Source of the DNA: Gemmatimonadota bacterium
Lineage (GTDB): Bacteria > Latescibacterota > UBA2968 > UBA8231
NCBI GenBank assembly: GCA_018673255.1
Contig: JABHDC010000283.1
Location: forward strand, 1-9,935
Length of the DNA stretch: 9,935 nt
Reading direction: 5' to 3'
Shown here: positions 1-6,795 of the stretch, one piece after another
Position numbering within the stretch: position 1 is the stretch's first letter
How the letters are laid out: the number at the start of each line of letters is the position of its first letter
Notes under the pieces: model-generated
The model's database searches: none
Told to the model about the DNA's origin: nothing
The model's input: only the letters and a program-made list of their open reading frames with translations
Made by a program: the position numbers and the translations under genes

Positions 1-89
1 ACCGCATCATCCTCCTGACCGCGAAAGGCTGTACCCAGGCATACGCGTGAGACTTTGATGCCGTGTCTGCCCATCTTGACGTAGTCCAT
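1..89 (-). CDS. Aldo/keto reductase, N-terminal fragment (runs off the left edge)
   Basis: Reading leftward from an ATG at 89-87, the frame stays open to base 1 and gives MDYVKMGRHGIKVSRVCLGT followed by AFRGQEDDA. The pattern 'Y-x-K-x-GR-x-G-x-KVS-x-x-x-LGT' is the usual N-terminus of NAD(P)H-dependent aldo/keto reductases, a TIM-barrel family that interconverts carbonyls and alcohols on sugars and other small molecules. The catalytic Asp, Tyr, Lys and His lie outside the window and cannot be checked. The start is well supported: AGGAG at 101-97 lies 7 bases before the ATG. The gene begins 29 bases after the stop of the upstream SDR on the same strand, so the two probably form an operon of oxidoreductases. 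The exact substrate is unknown. Confidence 0.75.
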   Translation of the reverse strand, partial: MDYVKMGRHGIKVSRVCLGTAFRGQEDDA

Positions 90-118
90 ATCTGCTCTCC
101 TCTTCCCTCCCCTATCCC

Positions 119-892
119 CTATCCCGTAGCACCCTTGACACTCCACACGGAACCGGTCGTGTAGGTGTTTCGTTCCGAACATAGAAATTCGGCGACCTCT
201 GCCACCTCCTCCGGATCGGAGTAGCGACCCAGGGGGTTGCCCGGATTGGCAATGTGCTCGGCTGTAAATCGCGGCACAACCATGTCCGTCAATGCACGAC
301 CCGGCTCGACGCCATTCACAAAGACGCCCTGACTCGAATACGCATTCCCCAGCGATTGCACCAGGCTGTAGACGGCCCCCTTCGATACGGCATACGGCAC
401 CTGCGTGGGCGACCCGGCCCGGGCGCCGGACGTGACGGTGACACAACGTCCCCAACCGCCCTCCAGCATGTGGGGAATCGCCGCCTGATGCGCGTGATAC
501 ACACCATGCAGATTGATGGACATGACGCGCGAGAATTGCTGCGCCGACTGCTCATGAAACGGCGCTTCCAGTCCAAGAATGCCGGCAGCACACACGAGAA
601 TATCGAGCCGCTTGAAGGCATTGACTCCCGCGTCCACAGCCGCCTGCATCTCCGCTTCGACCGTCACATCAGTGGAGCAGAAGATCGCCCGCTGACCGAG
701 AGCGACGATCTCCTTGGCCGTCTGTTGTCCCTGTTCCTCGAGCAGGTCGGCGATCACCACATCACGACCTTCGGCGGCGATGCGCAGGGCCATGGCACGC
801 CCCAGTCCGCGAGCGCCGCCGGTGACGAGGGCCGCTCGGCGCAACCTGGGGGCCGCGAATCTCAGTTCACGAGGGTCTGGAGGTGGCGACAT
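119..892 (-). CDS. Short-chain dehydrogenase/reductase (SDR), classical type
   Basis: A 257-residue protein with the full classical SDR set: cofactor loop TGGARGLG (24-31), Asp49 at the end of the second strand (VVIADL), CAAG (101-104, in place of NNAG), Asn127 in SINLHG, Ser155, and the YAVSK catalytic motif (Tyr167, Lys171), followed by EPG (196-198). The acidic residue at position 49 favours NAD(H) over NADP(H) by family rules. The fold is a cytoplasmic Rossmann domain that oxidises alcohols or reduces ketones; the substrate is not evident. The N-terminus is about 15 residues longer than usual before the glycine loop, and no Shine-Dalgarno sequence precedes the ATG at 892-890, so the true start is uncertain. 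The aldo/keto reductase follows 29 bases downstream. Divergent from the dehydratase across a repeat-bearing control region, suggesting the three genes share a pathway, perhaps sugar-acid catabolism. Confidence 0.9.
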   Translation of the reverse strand: MSPPPDPRELRFAAPRLRRAALVTGGARGLGRAMALRIAAEGRDVVIADLLEEQGQQTAKEIVALGQRAIFCSTDVTVEAEMQAAVDAGVNAFKRLDILVCAAGILGLEAPFHEQSAQQFSRVMSINLHGVYHAHQAAIPHMLEGGWGRCVTVTSGARAGSPTQVPYAVSKGAVYSLVQSLGNAYSSQGVFVNGVEPGRALTDMVVPRFTAEHIANPGNPLGRYSDPEEVAEVAEFLCSERNTYTTGSVWSVKGATG

Positions 893-923
893 GGCAACTC
901 ACTTTGCTGGCAAGAGGGTGGCG

Positions 924-989
924 AGATCTGGCGCACACAGGTTTCGACTCTGGCGTACCAGAGTGGCAACTCTGGCGTATCCCAGTTTC
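924..989. repeat. Three 22-bp direct repeats in a divergent control region (possible operator array)
   Basis: The core TCTGGCG occurs at 927-933, 949-955 and 971-977, exactly 22 bp apart, so all copies lie on nearly the same face of the helix. Units are 924-945, 946-967 and 968-989. Copies 2 and 3 share ACTCTGGCGTA; copies 1 and 3 both end in GTTTC. Copy 2 contains a perfect dyad, ACTCTGG-CGTA-CCAGAGT (947-964), while copies 1 and 3 are degenerate versions. The array sits between the divergent SDR and dehydratase starts. It is best read as a tandem operator for an unidentified regulator; this is inferred from position and geometry, since no regulator gene is in the window. Confidence 0.65.
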
Positions 990-1001
990 GCCCGGTAATA
1001 T
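973..1001 (+). promoter_or_regulatory. Candidate promoter of the dehydratase gene
   Basis: A TAATAT hexamer at 996-1001 matches the -10 consensus at 4 of 6 positions. A 17-bp spacer would place the -35 element at 973-978 (TGGCGT), a poor match lying inside the third 22-bp repeat. Transcription would start near 1008 and leave a leader of about 40 bases that keeps the ribosome site at 1029-1036. A weak -35 covered by a repeat is what an activator- or repressor-controlled promoter would look like. The call is tentative. Confidence 0.3.
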
Positions 1002-1048
1002 AGCGCGACTGACAATTGATGTTCTTCCAGGAGAGGCTGAACAACAAC

Positions 1049-2170
1049 ATGCAGATCGAACGGCTCGAGTCCTTCTTCATCGGCGGCGGCTATGTTCTTC
1101 GGATCACCACCGACAACGGCCTGACCGGCCTCGGCCAGACCGCCTGCTGGGGTTACCCGGAAGCGGTAGGCCAGATCGTCAACGCCTTCGAGCGTTATCT
1201 GATCGGCCAGGATCCCATGCGGATCGAGCATCACTGGCAACATCTGTATCGCATGTCGCCATTCCGTGGTACCGCCCTGTCCGGCGCCATCAGCGCCGTC
1301 GACATGGCACTGTGGGACATCAAGGGCAAACACTTCGGCGTCCCTGTGTGGGAATTGCTCGGTGGTCGTTGCCGCGACAAGATCCGTCTCCATCTGCTGG
1401 GTGGGGCTGGAACACCGGATGCGATGGTCGATGCCGCTCGTGCCGCCGTCGAGGAAGGTTTCACGGCCCTCAAATTCGATCCCGTTCACCACATCGATTC
1501 GGGCATCGACAAGATGGTGAAGACCGCCGTCGACCTCACTGCCGCCGCTCGCGAAGGGGGCGGACCGGATCTGGATCTCATCATCGAGGTCCATCGCAAA
1601 CTCACGCCCATGACGGCTCGAACGCTGTGCGAAGCACTGGCACCCTTCAATCTGTATTTCCTCGAAGACCCGATCCAGATCGACTCGATCCAGGGGCAAT
1701 CGGATCTGGCTCGCCGCACGCAGGTTCCCATCGGCAATGGCGAACGCCTGACCACGATCTGGGAGTTTCGCGAACTGCTGGAAGGTGGAGGTCCGCAATA
1801 CGTGCGACCTGATGTGGGCCTGGCCGGTGGCCTCACCCACTGCAAGAAGATCGCCGCCATCGCCGAGAGTTATCACTGCGCCGTCGTCACCCACAACTTC
1901 CTCGGGCCGCTCATCACGGCCGCTTCCCTGCACCTGGACGCTACCATTCCCAACTTCATCACCCAGGAATACAGCAAGGGTGACGAATCCGAAGCCAACC
2001 AGGTCTATCGCTGCGCCCACCGTCGCGAAGGGGGCTACATTCCACTCACCGATGCACCGGGACTCGGCGTGGAACTGGTCGATGAACTGATCCAGGAACG
2101 GCCCTTCACACCGATGAACACGGGACAGACACCGCTGCGCGAGGATGGCTCGGTCGCCTACGCCGTGTAG
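1049..2170 (+). CDS. Mandelate racemase/muconate lactonizing enzyme family protein, probable sugar-acid dehydratase
   Basis: A 373-residue enolase-superfamily protein, typical in length. The capping domain (about 1-115) carries LRITTDNGLTGLG and SAVDMALWD; the barrel follows. The three metal ligands fall at Glu180, Glu206 (LEDP) and Glu232 (GER), 26 residues apart, exactly as in mandelate racemase. The catalytic pair Asp255 (RPDVGLAGG) and His282 (VTHN) also keeps the racemase spacing of 23 and 27 residues. His182, two after the first ligand, resembles the acid His of galactonate-type dehydratases, so loss of water from an aldonic or similar acid to give a 2-keto-3-deoxy acid is likely. The second-strand motif is Lys142-Phe-Asp144. 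I chose ATG 1049 because MQIERLES is a usual family start and AGGAGAGG lies at 1029-1036; TTG 1016 and ATG 1019 lie upstream of that ribosome site. The precise sugar acid cannot be read from sequence. Confidence 0.9.
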   Translation: MQIERLESFFIGGGYVLRITTDNGLTGLGQTACWGYPEAVGQIVNAFERYLIGQDPMRIEHHWQHLYRMSPFRGTALSGAISAVDMALWDIKGKHFGVPVWELLGGRCRDKIRLHLLGGAGTPDAMVDAARAAVEEGFTALKFDPVHHIDSGIDKMVKTAVDLTAAAREGGGPDLDLIIEVHRKLTPMTARTLCEALAPFNLYFLEDPIQIDSIQGQSDLARRTQVPIGNGERLTTIWEFRELLEGGGPQYVRPDVGLAGGLTHCKKIAAIAESYHCAVVTHNFLGPLITAASLHLDATIPNFITQEYSKGDESEANQVYRCAHRREGGYIPLTDAPGLGVELVDELIQERPFTPMNTGQTPLREDGSVAYAV

Positions 2171-2189
2171 AGACGCCATCTTGCTCTGA

Positions 2190-2240
2190 CCGTCGCCTGA
2201 CGGGTTCGCCCATCCTCGTCGGATGCCCTGCTCCGAGCAG
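2190..2240. other. Convergent gap (2171-2336) with two short hairpins, no clear terminator
   Basis: The dehydratase and VF530 genes converge here. Just after the dehydratase stop is CCGTC-GCCT-GACGG (2190-2203), and further on a CTGCTC-C-GAGCAG palindrome (2228-2240). Neither is followed by a T-run on either strand, so neither is a convincing intrinsic terminator; termination may be factor-dependent. I see no gene in the gap. Confidence 0.3.
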
Positions 2241-2336
2241 AGTCGCGTAATGCTCGTGCCGGCTCACCCAGAGAGCTGCCCGGTCAGACGCGGCGCTGGA
2301 TCAGCCGCCGCGAATCTGGCGCGCTCATTCACACGG

Positions 2337-2672
2337 TCAACTGCCCAGATCGCGCACGTACAGCTTCTCCACTTTCTCCCGCGCCCAGGGCGTGGTGCGC
2401 AGGAACCTGAGGCTGGACTTGATGCTCGGATCTTTGGTGAAGCAGCGGATTCTGAACATCTTGCCCAGCTTTTCCCAGCCGTAGTTCGCCACCAATGTGG
2501 TGACGATCATCTCCAGCGTCACACCGTGCAGCGGATTGTTGGGCTGCAGCTTGTCGGGCTTCAACTTGTCCGGCTGCACCGCCGGCTCCAAACCCGGAAC
2601 CTGCGCCGAGGCCGTGTCAGGCTCGTCGGCTTTGGCCGGATCCGGCCCTGGGGTAGGGGTTTCGTCGCGCAC
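2337..2672 (-). CDS. VF530 family (DUF2132) protein
   Basis: A 111-residue protein whose C-terminal part (about 45-108) is a clear VF530/DUF2132 domain: [13 protein letters not shown], then [29 protein letters not shown] and [12 protein letters not shown]. The family is small and helical, is annotated as DNA-binding on structural grounds, and has no firm cellular role. The first 44 residues are a Pro/Asp/Glu-rich, probably disordered extension that includes a duplicated [11 protein letters not shown] (34-44), visible in DNA as two 11-base CTTGTCSGGCT copies 15 bp apart (2550-2575). The start is GTG at 2672-2670, two bases after the stop of the RRM gene, so translation is very likely coupled to it. 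Third gene of a lyase-RRM-VF530 unit. The family call is firm; the function is not. Confidence 0.88.
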   Translation of the reverse strand: MRDETPTPGPDPAKADEPDTASAQVPGLEPAVQPDKLKPDKLQPNNPLHGVTLEMIVTTLVANYGWEKLGKMFRIRCFTKDPSIKSSLRFLRTTPWAREKVEKLYVRDLGS

Positions 2673-2674
2673 GA

Positions 2675-2956
2675 TCAGTCTGCCACCTCTGCATCCGGTC
2701 CGGCCTCATCCTGCGGGTCAGCTTCGGCCTTCTTGACCCGAATGATACTGCCATCCAGGTCGCTGGCATGCAGGCCCTTGATGGCCGCCCGGGCCTGCTC
2801 CGCCTGTGGCATCTCCACAAATCCGAAGCCCTTTGATTTGCCCGTCCCCTTGTCCAGCACGAGCGTGCAGTATTGCACGTCTCCGAAGCTGCTGAAACAA
2901 TCCTGCAACGCGGACTGGGTCGTGCTGCGATCCAGATTCAGTACGATGATCTTCAT
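2675..2956 (-). CDS. Small RNA recognition motif (RRM) protein
   Basis: A 93-residue single-RRM protein of the bacterial Rbp type. RNP2 is IIVLNL (3-8) and RNP1 is KGFGFVEM (42-49), with the expected beta-alpha-beta spacing and a closing strand [10 protein letters not shown]. The tail (about 78-93) is acidic and probably disordered. Both aromatics of RNP1 (Phe44, Phe46) are kept, but RNP2 has Ile4 where most RRMs have an aromatic residue and RNP1 ends in Met49 instead of Phe or Tyr, so RNA contacts may be weaker or different. The start is ATG 2956-2954, which shares its A with the TGA stop of the lyase-like gene (TGATG). The frame stays open further upstream, but that extension would lie inside the upstream coding region and does not look like RRM sequence. 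A cytoplasmic RNA-binding or chaperone-like role is inferred from the family. Confidence 0.9.
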   Translation of the reverse strand: MKIIVLNLDRSTTQSALQDCFSSFGDVQYCTLVLDKGTGKSKGFGFVEMPQAEQARAAIKGLHASDLDGSIIRVKKAEADPQDEAGPDAEVAD

Positions 2957-4689
2957 CAGGCCCTGTAATTCTGTGTGCGGATCTGCAGTGTGTAGTCGAT
3001 GGGTGACCGTAGTGTGATCAGCAAGCGGAAGCGATCCGGATCGTCGACACTGTTGTGCATGTGCCACATCGTGTGTTCGCAGGAGCCGGGACCGACGCGG
3101 ATGATATCCGAGCCGACACGATAGCTGGCATCACCATCACGAAGGAAGGCACTGGCGCCGGCCGGTGTTTCCATGATCGCACTGCCCGTCTCAATGATAC
3201 CACCTGGTTCGAAGACACACACGACCTGGAATGGGACGCCTTCCACACCCCCTTCAGTGCACAGGTGGAGATCGAAAGCAGCCGTCTCGCCGTCAGCTGC
3301 CGATACTTCGCGAACGGTCATCTGGATCTGCTGCGGCGGCATGTCGTAGGTCTGCCGCTGGGGCCTGACTTGCTTCCAGTTGCCGCTGTCCACCTTCGTA
3401 TCGTCACCGAAAGGCAACCAGTAGACGGGTCCCTCGTACCCCTCGGGGTAGTGTGTCATCGAGTTTCGACCCGGATGTGTCAGTCGCGTGCCGGCGCCCG
3501 AGTCGATCATCTCCATCCCCTCCCCGACGAATTGCCCCGTAGCGAAGTAGGTGGAGGAGACCCGGACGGCACTCAGTTCAGCTTCGCCGTGGCGCAGACT
3601 GAAAGGTGAATCCATGCCGGCTGCGACCGTGGCGCTGGAACGATCGCGGCGCACTCGCCATAGTCCGGAGGCCAGATAGGGCTTGCGGTAGGATGTCTCC
3701 GGTGGCGCCAGGCAAACGGCTGACTCGTCGCGCCATTCCGGATGTGTCAGGAAGGGCTCCAGTGTCCACGGCGTACCCGGCCCACCTGTCGCCACGAGCC
3801 ATTCGGCCATGGCGGCGAATCGGGCATCCTTCTCATGACGAGCGATCCAGTAGAAGGCATCGGCCAGTCCCACGGGAACGGCGCGCGAGCCCCGGTCCTG
3901 CCGGGTCGAGAAGCTTGTTACCACCGTCGCATCCTCGTGCATCAGGTGGTAGGACATCTCCAGATTCGCACGTACTGCCGCCAGCAGATCCTGGCGGCCG
4001 AGACTCTCGGCGGCCAGGCGAAGGGCGCGATCGCATACTGGGTTGTAGACGGATGTGGAGCGCTCCGTGAATTCCCCATCTTCATTGATGTCGATGCTTT
4101 CACCCAGATAGGCATCTATTGTGGGCATGAGTTGATCGGCCAGATCCGGAAACAACTCACTACACAATGCCAGGGCCGAGGTCAGCACCCACCGATGATT
4201 GGGTGTATGGAATCCGCCACTCACCATGCCGGGCGCCGCAGTGCGCATCAACTCGCCCAGTGCTTCGACGATTCGCGCCGCACCCTCATCCTTGGCAGCG
4301 ACCTGCTGAGCTGCACGCACGACGGGTGCCAGTGCCTGCACGGTGAATCCCGTATCGGGCGAAGAGTCGAAATTCGTCGATAGCAGGTCGAATCGACCCG
4401 CAGCTGTGCGCCGCCGGCGTCCCCAGGCCGCAGCGACCTCAATCCGCTCCACCAGGTCCAGATCCCCGGCTCGCGCCGCTTCGGGAAGCAGATAGGCATA
4501 ACCATAGGCGGCGGCTGCACTCACGCCATTGGGGTTGGCCAGGCCATCATCGGGATTCCGGAAACCACCGTGATCCGGATGTGTGGGATCGTCGATCTGC
4601 CGGGCCATGAGGGCGTCAGTGGACTCGTCGAGATTCTCCAGCAGACGAGCATAGCGATACGCGCGCGGTTCGGTGGAACGAAACAACAT
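2956..4689 (-). CDS. Putative alpha/alpha-toroid lyase-like protein (heparinase II/III or alginate-lyase related)
   Basis: A 577-residue protein with a helical N-terminal half (about 1-320) and a beta-rich C-terminal half (about 340-577), the layout of toroid-plus-beta-sandwich polysaccharide lyases such as PL12, PL15 and PL17. In the helical part, GGFHTPNHRW has Asn164-His165, and STSVYN has Tyr215 50 residues later. PL17 alginate lyase places its Asn-His pair and catalytic Tyr in a similar way (about 56 apart), which supports a beta-eliminating activity on uronate-containing sugars. There is no signal peptide (MLFRSTEPRAY), so the protein is probably cytoplasmic and would act on imported oligosaccharides. 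The start is well placed: AAGG lies a few bases upstream of ATG 4689. It could instead be a non-catalytic or hydrolase relative, since overall similarity to a named family is only recalled. First gene of the unit that continues into the RRM and VF530 genes. Confidence 0.55.
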   Translation of the reverse strand: MLFRSTEPRAYRYARLLENLDESTDALMARQIDDPTHPDHGGFRNPDDGLANPNGVSAAAAYGYAYLLPEAARAGDLDLVERIEVAAAWGRRRRTAAGRFDLLSTNFDSSPDTGFTVQALAPVVRAAQQVAAKDEGAARIVEALGELMRTAAPGMVSGGFHTPNHRWVLTSALALCSELFPDLADQLMPTIDAYLGESIDINEDGEFTERSTSVYNPVCDRALRLAAESLGRQDLLAAVRANLEMSYHLMHEDATVVTSFSTRQDRGSRAVPVGLADAFYWIARHEKDARFAAMAEWLVATGGPGTPWTLEPFLTHPEWRDESAVCLAPPETSYRKPYLASGLWRVRRDRSSATVAAGMDSPFSLRHGEAELSAVRVSSTYFATGQFVGEGMEMIDSGAGTRLTHPGRNSMTHYPEGYEGPVYWLPFGDDTKVDSGNWKQVRPQRQTYDMPPQQIQMTVREVSAADGETAAFDLHLCTEGGVEGVPFQVVCVFEPGGIIETGSAIMETPAGASAFLRDGDASYRVGSDIIRVGPGSCEHTMWHMHNSVDDPDRFRLLITLRSPIDYTLQIRTQNYRA

Positions 4690-4746
4690 CGATACCTTCT
4701 CTCACGTGTGACGTAATGGGATCGTACGAGGGTGCAGCCAACTGAC

Positions 4747-4777
4747 CCGATCTGTCAACTGGAGTTGAGGTGATCGG
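4747..4777. promoter_or_regulatory. Nested palindrome, candidate operator
   Basis: A perfect dyad TCAACT-GG-AGTTGA (4755-4768) lies inside an outer pair CCGATC (4747-4752) and GATCGG (4772-4777). The spacers between the inner and outer arms are 2 and 3 bases. It sits in the 111-base gap between the divergent lyase-like and acyl-CoA synthetase genes and covers the possible -35 of the latter. No T-run follows, so a protein-binding site is more likely than a terminator. Confidence 0.5.
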
Positions 4778-4793
4778 CCTGCTGCGCTACTGT
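4765..4793 (+). promoter_or_regulatory. Candidate promoter of the acyl-CoA synthetase gene, possibly leaderless
   Basis: TTGAGG (4765-4770) and TACTGT (4788-4793) are 17 bp apart, with 4 of 6 and 3 of 6 matches to the -35 and -10 consensus. Initiation 7-8 bases further on would fall at the ATG at 4801, and no Shine-Dalgarno sequence precedes that ATG, so a leaderless transcript is possible. The -35 overlaps the palindrome. The match is weak; the geometry is the main argument. Confidence 0.28.
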
Positions 4794-4800
4794 CTGCTCC

Positions 4801-6795
4801 ATGGATACCGACATGAATACCGACCCCGCGAGCCTCGACGACGTGATCCTCTGGACGCCGTCGCCTGAGGACATCTCCCGCAGCAATCTCAAAGCGTTCA
4901 TGGACGCCCATGGGATCGCCACCTTCGACGAGCTGATGGACCGTTCCACGAGCGATGTGGCCTGGTTCACCGACGCTCTGCTGAAATTCCTCGATATCCG
5001 CTTCTCCACGCCCTACGAGCGTGCCGTTGACGTGGACCCGGCTGACTGGCGGCGCCCCGTCTGGTGCCCCGGCGGGCGGATGAACATCACGGCCAGTTGT
5101 GTGGATCGCTGGCTGGAAAGTGAAGAGACCGCCGAGCGCCTGGCGCTGATCGCCGAACTCGAGAATGGCGAAGTCCGCGAATTGACCTACGCTGAACTGG
5201 CCGCCCAGGTTGCCCGATGTGCCAATGCGCTGACCGAATTGGGGCTCGGGCATGGTGATCGCATCGGCTTGTACATGCCCATGACGTGGCAGATCGGGGT
5301 CGCTCTGCTGGCCGTTGCCAGAATCGGCGCCGTCGCCCTGCCCCTGTTCTCCGGATTCGGCGCCGGTGCCGTCAGGCAGCGCCTGCTGGATGCCGAAGCA
5401 TCTGCCTTGCTGACCGCAGATGGCTTCCATCGCCGCGGCAAGGTGGTTCCTCTCAAGCCGCTGGCCGATGAGGCGGTGGCCTGTGTACCAAGCCTGCGCC
5501 ATCAGATTGTGCTGAAACTGGCCGGCAACGACGTAGAGATGACCACCGGGCGCGACCACTGGTGGCACGATGTGGTGGATCCACAGTCTCCCGAGCACAC
5601 TGCCGCCGACACCTCTGCCGAAGACCCGCTGATGATCATCTATACATCAGGGACCACGGGTCGACCGAAGGGCGCCGTTCATACACACTGCGGTTTCCCG
5701 GTGAAGGGCGCCCAGGATATGTGTTTCGGCATGGATGTGCACCCCGGGGAGCGGATCTACTGGGTCACGGACATGGGCTGGATGATGGGTCCCTGGCTCA
5801 TTTTCGGGGCCACAGCGCTGGGCGGCACAGCCTTCGTCTACGAAGGAGCACCTGACTATCCCGGCCCGGGGCGTGTCTGGGAACTGGCTGAGCGGCATCA
5901 GTTGCAGGTCATCGGCCTGTCTCCGACCCTGGCTCGGGCCCTGCGGGCCAGCGACGATCCGGCTGCGGGCGCTTCGGGGATAGACCTGTCGAGTCTGCGC
6001 ATGTTCGCCTCCACCGGTGAGCCCTGGAATCCGGAACCATTCCGCTGGCTCTTCGAAACCGTCGGTCAGAGTAAACGACCGATCATCAACTACACGGGGG
6101 GGACCGAGATCAGCGGTGGCATTCTGCAGAGCAATCCCCTGCTCCCCTTCAAGGCGGCCTCCTTCTCAGCCGCATGCCCGGGAATGGCCGTAGACGTGGT
6201 GGACGAAGAGGGGCGTTCGCTGCTGGACGATGTGGGCGAACTGGCCATCCGGACACCCTGGATCGGGATGACGCGCGGATTCTGGCGTGACGAGGGCGAC
6301 GAACGCTACCAGGCAGCTTACTGGTCGAAATCACCCGGCATCTGGATCCATGGTGATTGGGCCCGGCGCGATGCAGACGGCCAGTGGTGGATCCTGGGGC
6401 GATCAGATGACACGATCAATGTCGCTGGCAAGCGTGTGGGTCCGGCCGAGTTTGAGTCCGTCCTCGTTTCCCACAGCTCGGTGGTGGAAGCGGCGGCCAT
6501 CGGCGTGCCACACCCACTGAAGGGCTCAGACGTGGTCTGCTTCTGCCTCGTGGCAGACGGGGCGGCGGGAGAGGACCTGGCCGAGGAGTTGGGGCAGTTA
6601 TGCTCGAGTTACCTGGGTCGCCCTTTACGGCCGGGTCGGATCCTGTTCGTCGAGGATCTGCCGAAAACCCGCAATGCCAAGGTCATGCGCAGGGTCGTCA
6701 GAGCCACCTATCTATCTGAAGATCCAGGAGATACGTCCAGTCTGGTCAATCCGGACTCGATCGATGCCATCCGTCGGGCGAGTCAGCCTTCTTGA
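4801..6795 (+). CDS. Acyl-CoA synthetase, acetyl/acetoacetyl-CoA synthetase-like (AMP-forming)
   Basis: A 664-residue ANL-superfamily enzyme that joins a carboxylate to CoA via an acyl-adenylate. Visible motifs: an Acs-like N-terminal region (about 10-110), the P-loop YTSGTTGRPKG (281-291), YTGGTE (431-436), the ribose-binding GD (518-519), the hinge GRSDDTINVAGKRVGP (533-548), and the C-terminal PKTRNAKVMRR with catalytic Lys627. Length and N-terminus fit the acetyl/propionyl/acetoacetyl-CoA synthetase group. However, acetyl-CoA synthetases have WWQTE where this protein has TGGTE, so the tryptophan that closes the acetate pocket is Gly433; a substrate larger than acetate is expected. The frame is closed by a TGA just upstream, leaving ATG 4801 (or 4813); neither has a Shine-Dalgarno sequence. 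The last 50 bases overlap the SRPBCC gene antisense. The actual acid is unknown. Confidence 0.9.
   Translation: MDTDMNTDPASLDDVILWTPSPEDISRSNLKAFMDAHGIATFDELMDRSTSDVAWFTDALLKFLDIRFSTPYERAVDVDPADWRRPVWCPGGRMNITASCVDRWLESEETAERLALIAELENGEVRELTYAELAAQVARCANALTELGLGHGDRIGLYMPMTWQIGVALLAVARIGAVALPLFSGFGAGAVRQRLLDAEASALLTADGFHRRGKVVPLKPLADEAVACVPSLRHQIVLKLAGNDVEMTTGRDHWWHDVVDPQSPEHTAADTSAEDPLMIIYTSGTTGRPKGAVHTHCGFPVKGAQDMCFGMDVHPGERIYWVTDMGWMMGPWLIFGATALGGTAFVYEGAPDYPGPGRVWELAERHQLQVIGLSPTLARALRASDDPAAGASGIDLSSLRMFASTGEPWNPEPFRWLFETVGQSKRPIINYTGGTEISGGILQSNPLLPFKAASFSAACPGMAVDVVDEEGRSLLDDVGELAIRTPWIGMTRGFWRDEGDERYQAAYWSKSPGIWIHGDWARRDADGQWWILGRSDDTINVAGKRVGPAEFESVLVSHSSVVEAAAIGVPHPLKGSDVVCFCLVADGAAGEDLAEELGQLCSSYLGRPLRPGRILFVEDLPKTRNAKVMRRVVRATYLSEDPGDTSSLVNPDSIDAIRRASQPS

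Noticed and set aside
899..2179. Long minus-strand open frame (426 codons) antisense to the dehydratase
   Set aside because: It is the shadow of a GC-rich gene with full active-site motifs on the plus strand; its own translation shows no recognisable domain.
4771..4778. TGATCGGC shared with the 7418-7436 inverted repeat as a common operator
   Set aside because: The same 8-mer also occurs inside coding sequence near 1200 and 4135, so it is not a specific signal.
4702..5598. Minus-strand open frame of 298 codons opposite the acyl-CoA synthetase
   Set aside because: It is antisense to clear ANL-family coding sequence and has low-complexity, Gln/Gly-rich content without a motif.
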